A DNA stretch of 64,000 nucleotides from Burkholderia sp. Bp9143 (GCF_003853645.1 NZ_QTPO01000021.1:1-64000); one strand, 5' to 3'; shown: positions 34,456 through 44,538, counted from the stretch's first letter. Translations and numbers: made by a program. Notes: generated from the sequence alone by a model not told the origin.

Positions 34456-35019
34456 TCACGCGCTGCCCGATGCCGGGTAGCGAACGTCGAGCACGTCGAT
34501 CGGCTGGGGACCGGCCGGCGTCATCAGCGTGACGGTATCGCCGATCTTCGCCTTGATGAGCGCCCGCGCGACCGGCGAGATCCAGCTGACACAACCGCGA
34601 TCGAGATCGACCTCGTCGATCCCGACGATGGTAACGGTGTGATCCTCGCCGTCCGGCGTCGCGTAATCGACGGTCGCGCCGAAGAACACCTGGTCGATGT
34701 TCTCCTGCCGGCTCGCGTCGACGACTTCGGCGAGATCGAGCCGCTTCGTCAGGAAGCGGATCCGGCGGTCGATCTCGCGCAACCGCCGCTTGCCGTAAAT
34801 GTAGTCGCCGTTTTCCGACCGGTCGCCGTTCGACGCGGCCCACGACACCAGCCGTACGACCTCGGGACGCTCGACGTCGATCAGGTTCAGGAGTTCGTCC
34901 CTGAGCCGCTTGTGGCCGGCCGGGGTGATGTAGTTCTTCGTGCCCGCTGGAATCGCGGGTTGACTTGGGTCGAGATCGTCGTCGTCGCCGTCCGACTCTT
35001 TGACAAACGCCTTGTTCAT
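34456..35019 (-). CDS. greB: Transcription elongation factor GreB
   Basis: 187 residues. It has the Gre N-terminal coiled coil ('GHKRLRDELLNLIDVERPEVVRLVSWAASNGDRSENGDYIYGKRRLREIDRR', with the acidic D-R-S-E-N-x-D tip) and the C-terminal FKBP-like domain ('PVARALIKAKIGDTVTLMTPAG'). GreB rescues backtracked RNA polymerase by stimulating transcript cleavage. The N-terminus is extended by about 25 acidic residues (DGDDDDLD) compared with E. coli. Confidence 0.93.
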   Translation of the reverse strand: MNKAFVKESDGDDDDLDPSQPAIPAGTKNYITPAGHKRLRDELLNLIDVERPEVVRLVSWAASNGDRSENGDYIYGKRRLREIDRRIRFLTKRLDLAEVVDASRQENIDQVFFGATVDYATPDGEDHTVTIVGIDEVDLDRGCVSWISPVARALIKAKIGDTVTLMTPAGPQPIDVLDVRYPASGSA

Positions 35020-35130
35020 GATGCAGATTCAACACGTGGATGACTGATGCTTCAAGGGTACACGAAGGCGGCCGCGCAAGATCGTGCGACATTTTTTGCG
35101 AATAAGGCTTCCCTTTTTATGCAACCCTGC

Positions 35131-35136
35131 TATACT
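35131..35136 (+). promoter_or_regulatory. -10 element of the tRNA-Arg unit
   Basis: TATACT 13 bases upstream of the first tRNA-Arg; the -35 region is weak. Both tRNAs could be read from it. Confidence 0.45.
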
Positions 35137-35149
35137 TCCGCTTCTGCGT

Positions 35150-35226
35150 GCGGCTGTAGCTCAGTTGGATAGAGTACTTGGCTACGAACCAAGGGGTCGT
35201 GGGTTCGAATCCTGCCAGCCGCGCCA
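35150..35226 (+). tRNA. tRNA-Arg (anticodon ACG), copy 1
   Basis: 77 bases with encoded CCA. Acceptor GCGGCTG pairs with CAGCCGC, discriminator G; the anticodon stem CTTGG / CCAAG encloses CTACGAA, giving ACG, which is read as ICG. It decodes the frequent CGC/CGU codons. Confidence 0.97.
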
Positions 35227-35237
35227 CCTTTTTTCGA

Positions 35238-35263
35238 GGGCCTTCCCAACCGAAGGCCCTTTC
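35238..35263 (+). terminator. Hairpin between the two tRNA-Arg copies
   Basis: GGGCCTTC-loop-GAAGGCCC followed by TTT. The T-run is short, so some read-through into copy 2 is likely. Confidence 0.6.
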
Positions 35264-35294
35264 AGTTCGAAGTTGTAGTGTTTTGTTTTTGCGT

Positions 35295-35371
35295 GCGGCT
35301 GTAGCTCAGTTGGATAGAGTACTTGGCTACGAACCAAGGGGTCGTGGGTTCGAATCCTGCCAGCCGCGCCA
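35295..35371 (+). tRNA. tRNA-Arg (anticodon ACG), copy 2
   Basis: Identical over all 77 bases to the copy at 35150, including a few flanking bases on each side (TGCGT before, CCT after). A recent tandem duplication or gene conversion explains the identity. Confidence 0.97.
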
Positions 35372-35377
35372 CCTCAG

Positions 35378-35407
35378 AAGGGCCTTCCTCCGGGAAGGCC
35401 CTTTTTT
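35378..35407 (+). terminator. Terminator after tRNA-Arg copy 2
   Basis: AAGGGCCTTCC-loop-GGAAGGCCCTT followed by TTTTCTTTT. Confidence 0.9.
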
Positions 35408-35491
35408 CTTTTCCGCTCCCTCTTCTTTAGCCACCGCCCCGCTCGACCCGAGCCCGGTTGCCACCGCACAACATCGCCTCACCCGCAGCAC

Positions 35492-35520
35492 AAATGAAAG
35501 CGGCGGCCCGTGGCCGCCGT
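35492..35520 (-). terminator. Terminator after spoT
   Basis: On the minus strand ACGGCGGCC-ACG-GGCCGCCGC is followed by TTTCATTT, about 28 bases after the spoT stop. Confidence 0.7.
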
Positions 35521-35547
35521 CTCATTCGCGCGAGCCAGCGCGCAGCG

Positions 35548-37914
35548 TCAGTAATCCTGCCGCTCGCGCTCGATACGCATGCCGCCGTCGTGACGCGCAT
35601 GCACGCTGTCGTCGGTCGAACGCTCGCGCATGATCCGCATCACATCCGGATTGGTCCGCACGCGGCGCATCACGTTCGCGAGATGCACGCGATCGCTGAC
35701 CTGGATCACGAAGCGCAGCACCGTCGATTCGTGCGTCAGATCCTCATCCATCGCGATGTGCACGATGTTCGCGTCGGCCGACGTGATGTCCGCCGCGACA
35801 CGTGCGAAGATGCCCTTCGTGTTCTTCACGAGCGCCTTCACCGCGACGTCGAACAGACGACCCGGCTGCGGCGCCCATTCGACGTCGATCCAGCGGCCCG
35901 GATCGCGGCGATGGATGCGCTGCGCGACCCGGCAATCGGTCGTATGAATCGCCATCCCGAGGCCGATACCGATATAGCCCATGATCGCATCGCCCGGAAT
36001 CGGCCGGCAGCATGCCGACAGCTGCACGGACATCCCTTCGGTGCCGGTAATCACGACCGGCGGCGCATTGTGCGCGGGATGCCGCTCGGACCTCGGCAGA
36101 TCGTCGTCCGCATCGCGGCCGCTCATCAGCACCTCGATGCGCTTGGCCATCACCGCGGCGACGCGGCGGCCGAGGCCGATGTCCGCGAAGATTTCCTGAC
36201 GGCTCTTGTTGCCCGTCCACTGGACGAGCTTCTCCCACACCTCGGGGCCCACGTCGGCCAGCGCGAGCCCGTAACCCTTCAGGCTCTGGTCGACGAGCCG
36301 CTCGCCGAGCTGCACCGACTCGTTCAGGCGCATCGTCTTCAGGTAGTGACGAATCGCCGAACGCGCCTTGCCGGTACGGACGAAACCGAGCCACGCGGGG
36401 TTCGGCTTCGAATACGGCGCGGTGATCACCTCGACGATGTCGCCGCTCTTCAGCTCGGTACGCAGCGGCAGCAACTCGTTGTTGATCTTCACGGCCACGC
36501 ACTGGTTGCCGAGATCGCTGTGGATCGAATACGCGAAATCGAGCGCCGTGGCGCCGCGCGGCAGCGCCATGATCTTCGACTTCGGCGTGAACACATAGAC
36601 CGCGTCCGGGAACAGGTCGATCTTCACGTGCTCGAGGAATTCGCTCGAATCGCCGGCTTCGCTCTGGATGTCGAGCAGCGACTTCAGCCACTGGTGCGCG
36701 CGCTTCTGCACGTCGTTCAGATCCGCGCCGCCGTTCTTGTACAGCCAGTGCGCGGCCACGCCGGCCTCGGCGATCTCGTGCATCTTGCGCGTGCGCACCT
36801 GGAACTCGATCGGCGCGCCGAACGGGCCGACGAGCGTCGTGTGCAGCGACTGATAGCCGTTGATCTTCGGGATCGCGATGTAGTCCTTGAACTTCCCGGG
36901 CACGGGCTTGTACAGCGCGTGCAGCGCGCCGATGCACGTGTAGCAGTCGAGCGGGCTCTCGACGACGACGCGAAAACCGTACACGTCGAGCACCTGCGAG
37001 AACGACAGCTGCTTGTCGCGCATCTTGCGATAGATGCTGTAGATCGTCTTTTCGCGGCCGGTGATCTCGGCGTCGAGCTTCGCATCGCCCATCGCGCGCT
37101 GAGCGGCCTCGAGGATCTTGCTGATCACTTCGCGGCGGTTGCCGCGCGCGGCCTTCACAGCCTTCTCGAGCGTCGCGTAGCGATGCGGGTTGAAGTTCGC
37201 GAAGCTCATGTCCTGCAGTTCGCGATACGTGTTGTTCAACCCGAGGCGGTGCGCGATCGGCGCATAGATGTCGAGCGTCTCGCGGGCGACGCGGCGGCGC
37301 TTTTCCATCGGCACCGCGCCGAGCGTGCGCATGTTGTGCAGACGGTCGGCGAGCTTGACGAGGATGACGCGCACGTCGCGCGCCATCGCGAGCAGCATCT
37401 TGCGGAAGTTTTCCGCCTGCGCTTCCTCGCGGCTGCGGAACTCCATCTTGTCGAGCTTCGACAGGCCGTCGACCAGTTCGGCGACCTTCGGGCCGAACCG
37501 TTCGGCCAGCTCGCTCTTGGTTACGCCCTGGTCTTCCATCACGTCGTGCAGCAGCGCTGCCATCACGGCTTGCGCGTCGAGCTTCCAGCCGGCGCAGATT
37601 TCCGCGACGGCGACGGGATGGGTGATGTAGGGTTCGCCGCTCTGGCGATATTGACCGAGGTGGGCTTCGTCGCCGAAGTGGAACGCCGCCTTGACCTCTT
37701 TGATTTCATCCGGACCGAGATACTCGGCAAGCGCGGCCGTCAGTTTCGCAATCGAAACGACGCCATGCTTGCGCGGCTGCTCCGGAGTGGCGGTCGGCCC
37801 GAACAGATGCCGGAAGGACTGTTCGAGGACCGCGTCGATATACTGGCGCGCAGGCGACTGGGCCGTGGCTTCGGTGGTCGAATCCGCGGAGGCGGACGAT
37901 GGGGTGGTGCTCAT
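35548..37914 (-). CDS. spoT: Bifunctional (p)ppGpp synthetase/hydrolase
   Basis: 788 residues with the full long-RSH layout: HD hydrolase domain ('AALLHDVMEDQGV' near residue 120), synthetase domain ('GREKTIYSIYRKMRDKQLSF', 'LDVYGFRVVV', 'NGYQSLHTTL'), TGS domain ('VYVFTPKSKIMALPRGATALDFAYSIH'), a helical/Cys-containing region ('SACCRPIPGDAIMGYI') and a C-terminal ACT domain. The intact HD motif marks it as SpoT-like rather than RelA. It sets cellular (p)ppGpp levels in stress. It follows rpoZ by 63 bases in the classical rpoZ-spoT arrangement. Confidence 0.95.
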   Translation of the reverse strand: MSTTPSSASADSTTEATAQSPARQYIDAVLEQSFRHLFGPTATPEQPRKHGVVSIAKLTAALAEYLGPDEIKEVKAAFHFGDEAHLGQYRQSGEPYITHPVAVAEICAGWKLDAQAVMAALLHDVMEDQGVTKSELAERFGPKVAELVDGLSKLDKMEFRSREEAQAENFRKMLLAMARDVRVILVKLADRLHNMRTLGAVPMEKRRRVARETLDIYAPIAHRLGLNNTYRELQDMSFANFNPHRYATLEKAVKAARGNRREVISKILEAAQRAMGDAKLDAEITGREKTIYSIYRKMRDKQLSFSQVLDVYGFRVVVESPLDCYTCIGALHALYKPVPGKFKDYIAIPKINGYQSLHTTLVGPFGAPIEFQVRTRKMHEIAEAGVAAHWLYKNGGADLNDVQKRAHQWLKSLLDIQSEAGDSSEFLEHVKIDLFPDAVYVFTPKSKIMALPRGATALDFAYSIHSDLGNQCVAVKINNELLPLRTELKSGDIVEVITAPYSKPNPAWLGFVRTGKARSAIRHYLKTMRLNESVQLGERLVDQSLKGYGLALADVGPEVWEKLVQWTGNKSRQEIFADIGLGRRVAAVMAKRIEVLMSGRDADDDLPRSERHPAHNAPPVVITGTEGMSVQLSACCRPIPGDAIMGYIGIGLGMAIHTTDCRVAQRIHRRDPGRWIDVEWAPQPGRLFDVAVKALVKNTKGIFARVAADITSADANIVHIAMDEDLTHESTVLRFVIQVSDRVHLANVMRRVRTNPDVMRIMRERSTDDSVHARHDGGMRIERERQDY

Positions 37915-37977
37915 ATTCGCCTCCAGGTCGAGTCGTTGCGCGCGTGAACTACATGGCTGGAACGGGCCGGATGCGCG

Positions 37978-38181
37978 TTACACCGGCACCTTCTTCAGCA
38001 TCTCGACGCCAACCTGGCCGGCAGCGATCTCGCGCAGCGCGACGACGGTCGGCTTGTCGCGGCTCTCGATCTTCGGCGTATGGCCTTGCGCGAGCTGCCG
38101 CGCGCGGTAGGTGGCGGCGAGCGCCAGTTCGAAGCGGTTGGGGATTTGCTTCAGGCAGTCTTCGACGGTAATGCGAGCCAT
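37978..38181 (-). CDS. rpoZ: RNA polymerase omega subunit
   Basis: 67 residues, standard omega: '[30 protein letters not shown]' with the family helix and '[16 protein letters not shown]'. It helps assemble RNA polymerase and forms part of a ppGpp-binding site. Lies in gmk-rpoZ-spoT order on the minus strand. Confidence 0.95.
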
Positions 38182-38239
38182 GTTGGTAATTCCTTCTGAA
38201 TATAGTCCCTATTCTACCTTATGTCCCTCTACCCCCGCG

Positions 38240-38926
<687 letters not shown>

Positions 38927-39850
38927 TTACTCCAGGTTTTGCACTTGCTCGCGCATCTGTTCGATCAACAGCTTGAGCGCCATCGATGCGTCGGCCAGTT
39001 CCTTCGCCGCCGCCTTCGAGCCGAGCGTGTTTGCTTCGCGATTCAGTTCCTGCATCATGAAGTCGAGACGCTTGCCGACGCGGCCGCCCTTCTCGATCAC
39101 GTGACGCGTTTCGTTCAGGTGCGCGGTGAGTCGCGACAGCTCTTCCGCGATGTCGATCCGGATGCCGTACATCGTCACTTCCTGACGAATGCGTTCCGCG
39201 GCTTCCTCGCGCGTGACGATCGCCGCGCTGCCTTCGGGCGCCGCGAGGCCGAGCGCTTCCTGCAGTCGCTCGACGATCTTCTGCTGATGCTTCGCGATCA
39301 GCTCCGGCACGAGCGGCGTGATGCGCGCGACGATGGCTTCCATCTCGGTGACGTTCGACAGCAGCATCGTCGCCAGCTGCGCGCCTTCGCGCGAACGTAC
39401 GACGACGAGTTCACCGATCGCTTCCTTGCCGCATGCGAGCACCGCGTCACGGATCGCTTCCGCCGACACGCCGCTTTCGGCGAGCACGCCCGGCCAGCGC
39501 AGGATCTCGCCCGCGCGCAGGCGGCCGACACCCGGAAACGCATCGAGCACCGAGCGCTCGAGTTCGGCAAGCTGGCCGAGCGCCGACTGGTTCAGCGCGC
39601 CCGCGCCGATGCTCTGCTCGCCGCGCTGCAGGTTGATGCGCACGTCGACCTTGCCGCGCGACAGCTTGTTCATCAGCATTTCGCGCAGCGCGGGTTCGCA
39701 CGCGCGCACGTCGTCCGGCATGCGGAAGTTCAGGTCGAGGAAGCGCGAGTTCACGGTGCGCAGTTCGACCGACACGCTGGTGCCGCCGTTGCCGGTGGCC
39801 GTCGCGAGTTCGCGCGTCGCGCTCGCATAGCCCGTCATGCTGTAGATCAT
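38927..39850 (-). CDS. yicC: YicC-family endoribonuclease
   Basis: 307 residues, starting with the invariant '[13 protein letters not shown]' and ending with the DUF1732 domain ('[20 protein letters not shown]', '[15 protein letters not shown]'). E. coli YicC is an RNase linked to sRNA turnover. ATG 39850 fits this conserved start; the longer frame upstream overlaps rph's promoter region. Divergent from rph. Confidence 0.93.
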   Translation of the reverse strand: MIYSMTGYASATRELATATGNGGTSVSVELRTVNSRFLDLNFRMPDDVRACEPALREMLMNKLSRGKVDVRINLQRGEQSIGAGALNQSALGQLAELERSVLDAFPGVGRLRAGEILRWPGVLAESGVSAEAIRDAVLACGKEAIGELVVVRSREGAQLATMLLSNVTEMEAIVARITPLVPELIAKHQQKIVERLQEALGLAAPEGSAAIVTREEAAERIRQEVTMYGIRIDIAEELSRLTAHLNETRHVIEKGGRVGKRLDFMMQELNREANTLGSKAAAKELADASMALKLLIEQMREQVQNLE

Positions 39851-40025
39851 GGTTCGTCTCGCCGTCTGGGTGCCCTTTTCGGGCGGGGATATGTCGAGGC
39901 GCCCGGCGCATTGCAAGGCGCGGGGCGGGAAGCGCGCATTATCCCATTTTTGCGCCCCACCCCGCCGGGCACGCCTGCCGTTCGGCGCTAAAATCGGGGT
40001 TTCCTCTTCCGTCCACGATTCCCCC

Positions 40026-40766
40026 ATGACGTCTTCCCTGTCCCGCCCGAGCGGCCGCCGCGCCGACGAACTGCGCAAGGTCGCCCTCACGCGCCACTAC
40101 ACGAAACACGCCGAAGGCTCGGTACTCGTCGAATTCGGCGATACCAAGGTGATCTGCACCGCGAGCGTCGCCGAACGCGTGCCCGAATTCCTGCGCGATC
40201 GCGGCCAGGGCTGGCTGACGGCCGAATACGGGATGCTGCCGCGCGCGACGAACACGCGCAGCGACCGCGAAGCAGCGCGCGGCAAACAGACGGGCCGTAC
40301 GCAGGAAATTCAGCGCCTGATCGGCCGCGCGCTGCGCGCGGTGTTCGATCTCGAGGCGCTCGGCCCGCGCACGATCCACATCGACTGCGACGTGATCCAG
40401 GCCGACGGCGGCACACGCACGGCGAGCATCACCGGCGCCTTCGTCGCCGCGCACGACGCCGTGTCGAAGTTGATCGCGGCCGGCAAGCTCGCGCGCTCGC
40501 CGATCACCGACCACGTCGCCGCGATCTCGGTCGGCGTGTACGAAGGCTCGCCCGTGCTAGATCTCGACTACGCCGAAGATTCGCAGTGCGACACCGACAT
40601 GAACGTCGTGATGACGGGCGCCGGCGGCTTCGTCGAAGTCCAGGGCACCGCCGAAGGCGTGCCGTTCTCGCGCGCCGAGATGAACGCGCTGCTCGACCTC
40701 GCCCAATGCGGGATCGGCCAGCTCGTGCAGTTGCAGAAGGACGTGCTGGGCGCCGGCCATGTCTGA
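40026..40766 (+). CDS. rph: Ribonuclease PH
   Basis: 246 residues, with '[17 protein letters not shown]' at the start, the phosphate-binding '[13 protein letters not shown]' and '[20 protein letters not shown]'. It trims tRNA 3' ends phosphorolytically. The end overlaps rdgB by eight bases, so rph-rdgB(-hemW) are one operon. Confidence 0.95.
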   Translation: MTSSLSRPSGRRADELRKVALTRHYTKHAEGSVLVEFGDTKVICTASVAERVPEFLRDRGQGWLTAEYGMLPRATNTRSDREAARGKQTGRTQEIQRLIGRALRAVFDLEALGPRTIHIDCDVIQADGGTRTASITGAFVAAHDAVSKLIAAGKLARSPITDHVAAISVGVYEGSPVLDLDYAEDSQCDTDMNVVMTGAGGFVEVQGTAEGVPFSRAEMNALLDLAQCGIGQLVQLQKDVLGAGHV

Positions 40767-41388
40767 CGATCGCACCCTCGCGCCGCTGTCGCGCATCGTG
40801 CTCGCGTCGAACAACGCCGGCAAGCTGCGCGAATTCACCGCGCTGTTCTCGACGGTCGGCATCGAGATCGTGCCGCAGGGCGACCTGGCCGTGCCCGAGG
40901 CGGAAGAACCGTTCGGCACGTTCATCGAGAATGCGCTGACGAAAGCGCGGCACGCGTCGCGGCTCACCGGCCTGCCGGCAATCGCCGACGATTCGGGCCT
41001 GTGCGTGCGCGCGCTGCGCGGCGCACCGGGCGTCTATTCGGCGCGCTACGCGCAACGCGCGGGCGGCGGCAAGGGCGACGCGGCGAACAATGCATACCTC
41101 GTCGAGCAGCTGCGCGGCGTCGACGACCGGCGCGCATACTATTGCTGCGTGCTCGCGCTGGTGCGCCACGCAGACGATCCCGAGCCGCTGTTCGCCGAAG
41201 GTCGCTGGGTGGGCGAGATCGTCGACACGCCGCGCGGCGAGCACGGATTCGGCTACGACCCGTATTTCCACCTGCCGTCGCTCGGCGCGACGGCGGCCGA
41301 ACTCGAGCCGGCCGTGAAGAACACCCACAGCCATCGCGCGCTCGCACTGAAGGCACTGCTCGCGCGGCTCGCAGAGGAACCAGCATGA
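40759..41388 (+). CDS. rdgB: dITP/XTP pyrophosphatase
   Basis: 209 residues of the HAM1/RdgB family: '[12 protein letters not shown]' (residues 15-26), '[12 protein letters not shown]', '[11 protein letters not shown]' and '[10 protein letters not shown]'. It removes deaminated purine nucleotides before they enter DNA. It overlaps the end of rph. Its stop codon overlaps the ATG of a 13-codon mini-ORF that in turn overlaps hemW. Confidence 0.95.
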   Translation: MSDDRTLAPLSRIVLASNNAGKLREFTALFSTVGIEIVPQGDLAVPEAEEPFGTFIENALTKARHASRLTGLPAIADDSGLCVRALRGAPGVYSARYAQRAGGGKGDAANNAYLVEQLRGVDDRRAYYCCVLALVRHADDPEPLFAEGRWVGEIVDTPRGEHGFGYDPYFHLPSLGATAAELEPAVKNTHSHRALALKALLARLAEEPA

Positions 41389-41426
41389 TCGTCTTCGTCA
41401 CGCATTCGCAGCCGGAGGCCGCATGA
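41385..41426 (+). CDS. Possible 13-residue linking ORF between rdgB and hemW
   Basis: The [16 protein letters not shown] begins with an ATG overlapping the rdgB stop (ATGA) and ends with a TGA overlapping the hemW ATG (ATGA). It carries the hemW ribosome site (GGAGG) inside it. It may simply keep ribosomes moving between the two genes. Confidence 0.3.
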   Translation: MIVFVTHSQPEAA

Positions 41427-42637
41427 GCCAGGCGGCGGAAACCGGCGCGCGCGTCGTCGCGACCTTCACGTCGCCCGGGCAGGTACGGCTCACGTCGCTG
41501 CCGCCGCTCGCGCTGTACGTGCATTTTCCGTGGTGCGTGCGCAAGTGCCCGTACTGCGATTTCAACTCGCACGAGTGGAAAGGCGAGCGGTTTCCGGAAA
41601 CCGAGTACCTCGATGCGCTGCGCGCCGATCTCGAACAGGCGCTGCCGCTCGTCTGGGGTCGGCAGGTGCATACGGTGTTCATCGGCGGCGGTACGCCGAG
41701 CCTGCTGTCCGCGGCCGGCCTCGACCGGCTGCTGTCCGACGTGCGCGCGCTGCTGCCGCTCGATGCCGACGCCGAGATCACGCTCGAGGCGAACCCGGGC
41801 ACGTTCGAGGCCGCGAAGTTCGCGCAGTTCCGCGCGAGCGGCGTGAACCGCCTGTCGGTCGGCCTCCAGAGCTTCAACGAAGGCCATCTGAAAGCGCTCG
41901 GCCGCATTCACGACACCGCGCAGGCGCGCGCGGCCGTCGAGATCGCCGCGAAGACGTTCGACAACTTCAACCTCGACCTGATGTTCGCGCTGCCGAACCA
42001 GACGCTCGACGAATGCCGGGCCGACATCGAGACCGCGCTGTCGTTCGCGCCGCCGCATCTGTCGCTGTATCACCTGACGCTCGAGCCGAACACGCTGTTC
42101 GCGAAATTTCCGCCCGCGGTGCCCGACGACGACGCGTCGGCCGACATGCAGGAATGGATCCACGAACGCACGGCGGAAGCCGGCTACGGACGCTACGAGG
42201 TATCCGCGTACGCGAAGCCGAATCATCAGAGCAAGCACAACCTGAACTACTGGCGCTTCGGCGACTATCTCGGGATCGGCGCGGGCGCGCACACGAAGCT
42301 GTCGTTCCCGAACCGGATCCTGCGGCAGGCACGCTACAAGCATCCGGCCACCTTCATCGAACAGGCGATGGTCGGCACGCCGGTGCAGGAAGAGCGTGAA
42401 GTCGGCGCGCGCGACCTGCCGTTCGAGTTCATGCTGAACACGCTGCGGCTCGTCGAGGGCTTCCCCGTGCACAGCTTCGTCGAACGCACCGGCCTGCCGA
42501 TCAGCACGATCGATCCGGCACTCAAGGAAGCGGAGCAGCGCGGGTTGATCACGCGCGATTTCGCGCAGATCGCGCCGACGCCACTGGGTCAACGTTTCCT
42601 CAACGACCTGCAGGAATTGTTCCTGCGTGACGATTGA
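41423..42637 (+). CDS. hemW: HemW heme chaperone (radical SAM, HemN-like)
   Basis: 404 residues. The radical-SAM cluster motif is C-x3-C-x2-C at Cys38, Cys42 and Cys45 ('WCVRKCPYCDF'), followed by 'FIGGGTPSLL' and the HemN C-terminal domain. It is in the HemW group (lacking the extra N-terminal region of true coproporphyrinogen oxidase HemN), a heme chaperone. GGAGG precedes ATG 41423. Confidence 0.92.
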   Translation: MSQAAETGARVVATFTSPGQVRLTSLPPLALYVHFPWCVRKCPYCDFNSHEWKGERFPETEYLDALRADLEQALPLVWGRQVHTVFIGGGTPSLLSAAGLDRLLSDVRALLPLDADAEITLEANPGTFEAAKFAQFRASGVNRLSVGLQSFNEGHLKALGRIHDTAQARAAVEIAAKTFDNFNLDLMFALPNQTLDECRADIETALSFAPPHLSLYHLTLEPNTLFAKFPPAVPDDDASADMQEWIHERTAEAGYGRYEVSAYAKPNHQSKHNLNYWRFGDYLGIGAGAHTKLSFPNRILRQARYKHPATFIEQAMVGTPVQEEREVGARDLPFEFMLNTLRLVEGFPVHSFVERTGLPISTIDPALKEAEQRGLITRDFAQIAPTPLGQRFLNDLQELFLRDD

Positions 42638-42679
42638 GGCGGAACGAGGCGGCATTTCGGTTACAATGCCGCCTCGTGT

Positions 42680-42767
42680 GGAAGCGTGGCCGAGCGGTTT
42701 AAGGCACCGGTCTTGAAAACCGGCGACGGGAAACTGTCCGTGAGTTCGAATCTCACCGCTTCCGCCA
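42680..42767 (+). tRNA. tRNA-Ser (anticodon UGA)
   Basis: 88 bases with long variable arm and encoded CCA. Acceptor GGAAGCG pairs with CGCTTCC; the anticodon loop CTTGAAA reads TGA. A TACAAT about 13 bases upstream may be its -10. Confidence 0.97.
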
Positions 42768-42778
42768 GGAAGTTCGCC

Positions 42779-42814
42779 AAACCCCGTCGATTCATCGAAC
42801 GACGGGGTTTTTTG
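42779..42814 (+). terminator. Terminator after tRNA-Ser(UGA)
   Basis: AACCCCGTCG-loop-CGACGGGGTT followed by TTTTG. Confidence 0.88.
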
Positions 42815-42920
42815 TTTGTCCGCGGCGCGTCGCGCGCGGAGCCCGCCCCGCGTGCCGACACGTCGCGCCGGATGCCGTTACAATCCGGCGCTCCGATTCG
42901 CGAAACGGGAAACCCAAGTC

Positions 42921-43322
42921 ATGAAGCCCTTCATCGCCTCGTCGCTCGTCGCCCTGCTGGCCGCCGTCGGCACGCAAGCAGCGGCCGCCGATTCCGCCTC
43001 CGGCACCGACGCGCAAACGCCGTCGTGCGCGATCGCGTACGTGAAGGGCGTCGGCGGCTCGCCGCGCAGCCTGCGCGAATATCTCGCGAGCCCGACGCCA
43101 TACAACTACCTGAAGGAAAACGAGATCCAGTGCAAGGTGTCGGACGACGGGCGCGCATCGAACTGCACCGGCGTGACCTACATCCGCAACGAGCAGGTCA
43201 GCGTGTACGACGATTCCGACCCGGCGACGCTGACGGTCGTCGCGCCGGTGGAACTCGAGCACGGCCAGAAGTATCCCGTGATCCTCGTCGTGCAGCGCAA
43301 GGACGCGCGCTGCACGCGGTAA
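42921..43322 (+). CDS. Exported hypothetical protein
   Basis: 133 residues: a signal peptide (LVALLAAVGTQAAAADS) and a small domain with four Cys ('PSCAIAYVKG', 'IQCKVSDD', 'SNCTGV', 'ARCTR'), probably two disulfides in the periplasm. No family recognised. ATG 42921 follows a run of A/C without a strong ribosome site; the in-frame start further upstream would overlap the tRNA terminator. Confidence 0.65.
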   Translation: MKPFIASSLVALLAAVGTQAAAADSASGTDAQTPSCAIAYVKGVGGSPRSLREYLASPTPYNYLKENEIQCKVSDDGRASNCTGVTYIRNEQVSVYDDSDPATLTVVAPVELEHGQKYPVILVVQRKDARCTR

Positions 43323-43479
43323 GGCGCGACACGGCACGCGCGACATTGCCGCAGGCGATGCGCGCAGGCCTCACGGGCCGGGCCGCCATCGCCTAGAATT
43401 CGATCAGCACGGCGACACGACCGCCGCCGCGACTCGATGCCGCCCGCGCCATCCGTGCGTGCGGCACACGGAGACCGCC

Positions 43480-43773
43480 ATGACCGAACTGTCGACTGCG
43501 ACGGATCACGTCGATTACGAAGGCTTCGAGATCCATGTGGTGCCGGCCCTCGTCCCCGGCAGCGACGCGCGTTACACCTATACCGGCTATGTCTGCCATC
43601 CGGGCGTGAATCCCGCGCTGCCCGATCATGCAGTGCCCTTCCATGCGGACGGTGAGGAAAGCTTCGCGAGCGTCGACGAAGCGGTTCGGGAAGCCGTGCA
43701 CATCGGCAAGAGCATCATCGACGGCACGCATCCCGACCTGTCGGTGCTGTCGCTCGTCACGCACGGCTACTGA
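43480..43773 (+). CDS. Hypothetical protein
   Basis: 97 residues, acidic, soluble. Notable segments are 'DYEGFEIHVVPALVPGSDARYTYTGYVCHPG' (split here by beta-strand-like pattern) and 'SFASVDEAVREAVHIGKSIIDG', a helical C-terminal part as in small proteins with an N-terminal sheet and C-terminal helix. GGAG precedes ATG 43480 and a TAGAAT lies about 85 bases upstream. No family recognised. Confidence 0.6.
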   Translation: MTELSTATDHVDYEGFEIHVVPALVPGSDARYTYTGYVCHPGVNPALPDHAVPFHADGEESFASVDEAVREAVHIGKSIIDGTHPDLSVLSLVTHGY

Positions 43774-43999
43774 CCGGGCCCGCCGCAACGCCGCCACTGC
43801 GCGCGACTCGCGTGCGCACAAGGCGTGCCTGCATCGCCACATGTCACGTCACATCGCGACGCCGCCCCGGCAGGCGGGCCGCCGAGTGCCATCATTTGCG
43901 AAGCGCTACGTCGCAGTTCGCGCGCTATGCGTTTCTCCCGATAACACGTCGTGCTTGGGCGCCTATCATTTTTTTATAGTCACCCTCCGGCACTCCTCC

Positions 44000-44491
44000 A
44001 TGCCCTCTCTTCCCCACCCGGGCGTCGACCGGCTGCGCGTTGCCGCGCTGGTCGCCGCCGCCATGCTTGCCGCCTGCACGATCACGCCGCCGCCGTCGCT
44101 GCACTCGGTGCTGACGATCCCGTCGGTCACGCGCAGCGCGAATCGCGACCAGTATCGCGTGGAAGTCGCGCAATGCGTCGCCGAACACAATCCGTCCGGC
44201 GTATCGCACGGGACGCCGCAGGCGATGCTGCGCTCGCTCGTCGTCGTCGCGTTCACGGTCGATCGCAGCGGCCGCCTCGTCAATGCATCCGTCTATCGCA
44301 GCAACGGCGACAGCGAAGCGGAAGCGCTCGCGCTCGCATCGCTACGCCGCTCGGCACCGCTGCCGCCGCCGCCGGCCAAACTGCTCGATGGCAACGGTCG
44401 GGTCGAGATGATGGAAGGCTGGCTGTTCAACGATGACGGCCACTTCCAGTTGCAAAGCACCGCGTCGGCGCAGGCGCAATCGCTCGACTGA
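44000..44491 (+). CDS. Lipoprotein with TonB C-terminal-like domain
   Basis: 163 residues. A lipoprotein signal (VAALVAAAMLAAC, lipobox LAAC) is followed by a domain resembling the TonB C-terminus ('LVVVAFTVDRSGRLVNASVYRSNGDSEAEALALASLRRSAPLPPPPA'). True TonB has a membrane anchor and a long Pro-rich spacer; both are missing, so it is unlikely to be a normal energy transducer. It may be a periplasmic binding module borrowing the TonB fold. Confidence 0.72.
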   Translation: MPSLPHPGVDRLRVAALVAAAMLAACTITPPPSLHSVLTIPSVTRSANRDQYRVEVAQCVAEHNPSGVSHGTPQAMLRSLVVVAFTVDRSGRLVNASVYRSNGDSEAEALALASLRRSAPLPPPPAKLLDGNGRVEMMEGWLFNDDGHFQLQSTASAQAQSLD

Positions 44492-44508
44492 CCTCGCGCC
44501 GCGTGCGA

Positions 44509-44538
44509 TTGCCGCCATGTCGCGGCGCTGGCTATAAT
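44509..44538 (+). promoter_or_regulatory. Putative promoter of the MFS gene at 44781
   Basis: TTGCCG (44509-44514) and TATAAT (44533-44538) are 18 bases apart, about 240 bases before the MFS start. Confidence 0.5.

Noticed and set aside
35458..37947. Plus-strand open frame of about 830 codons opposite spoT
   Set aside because: Shadow frame; the minus strand encodes a complete SpoT.
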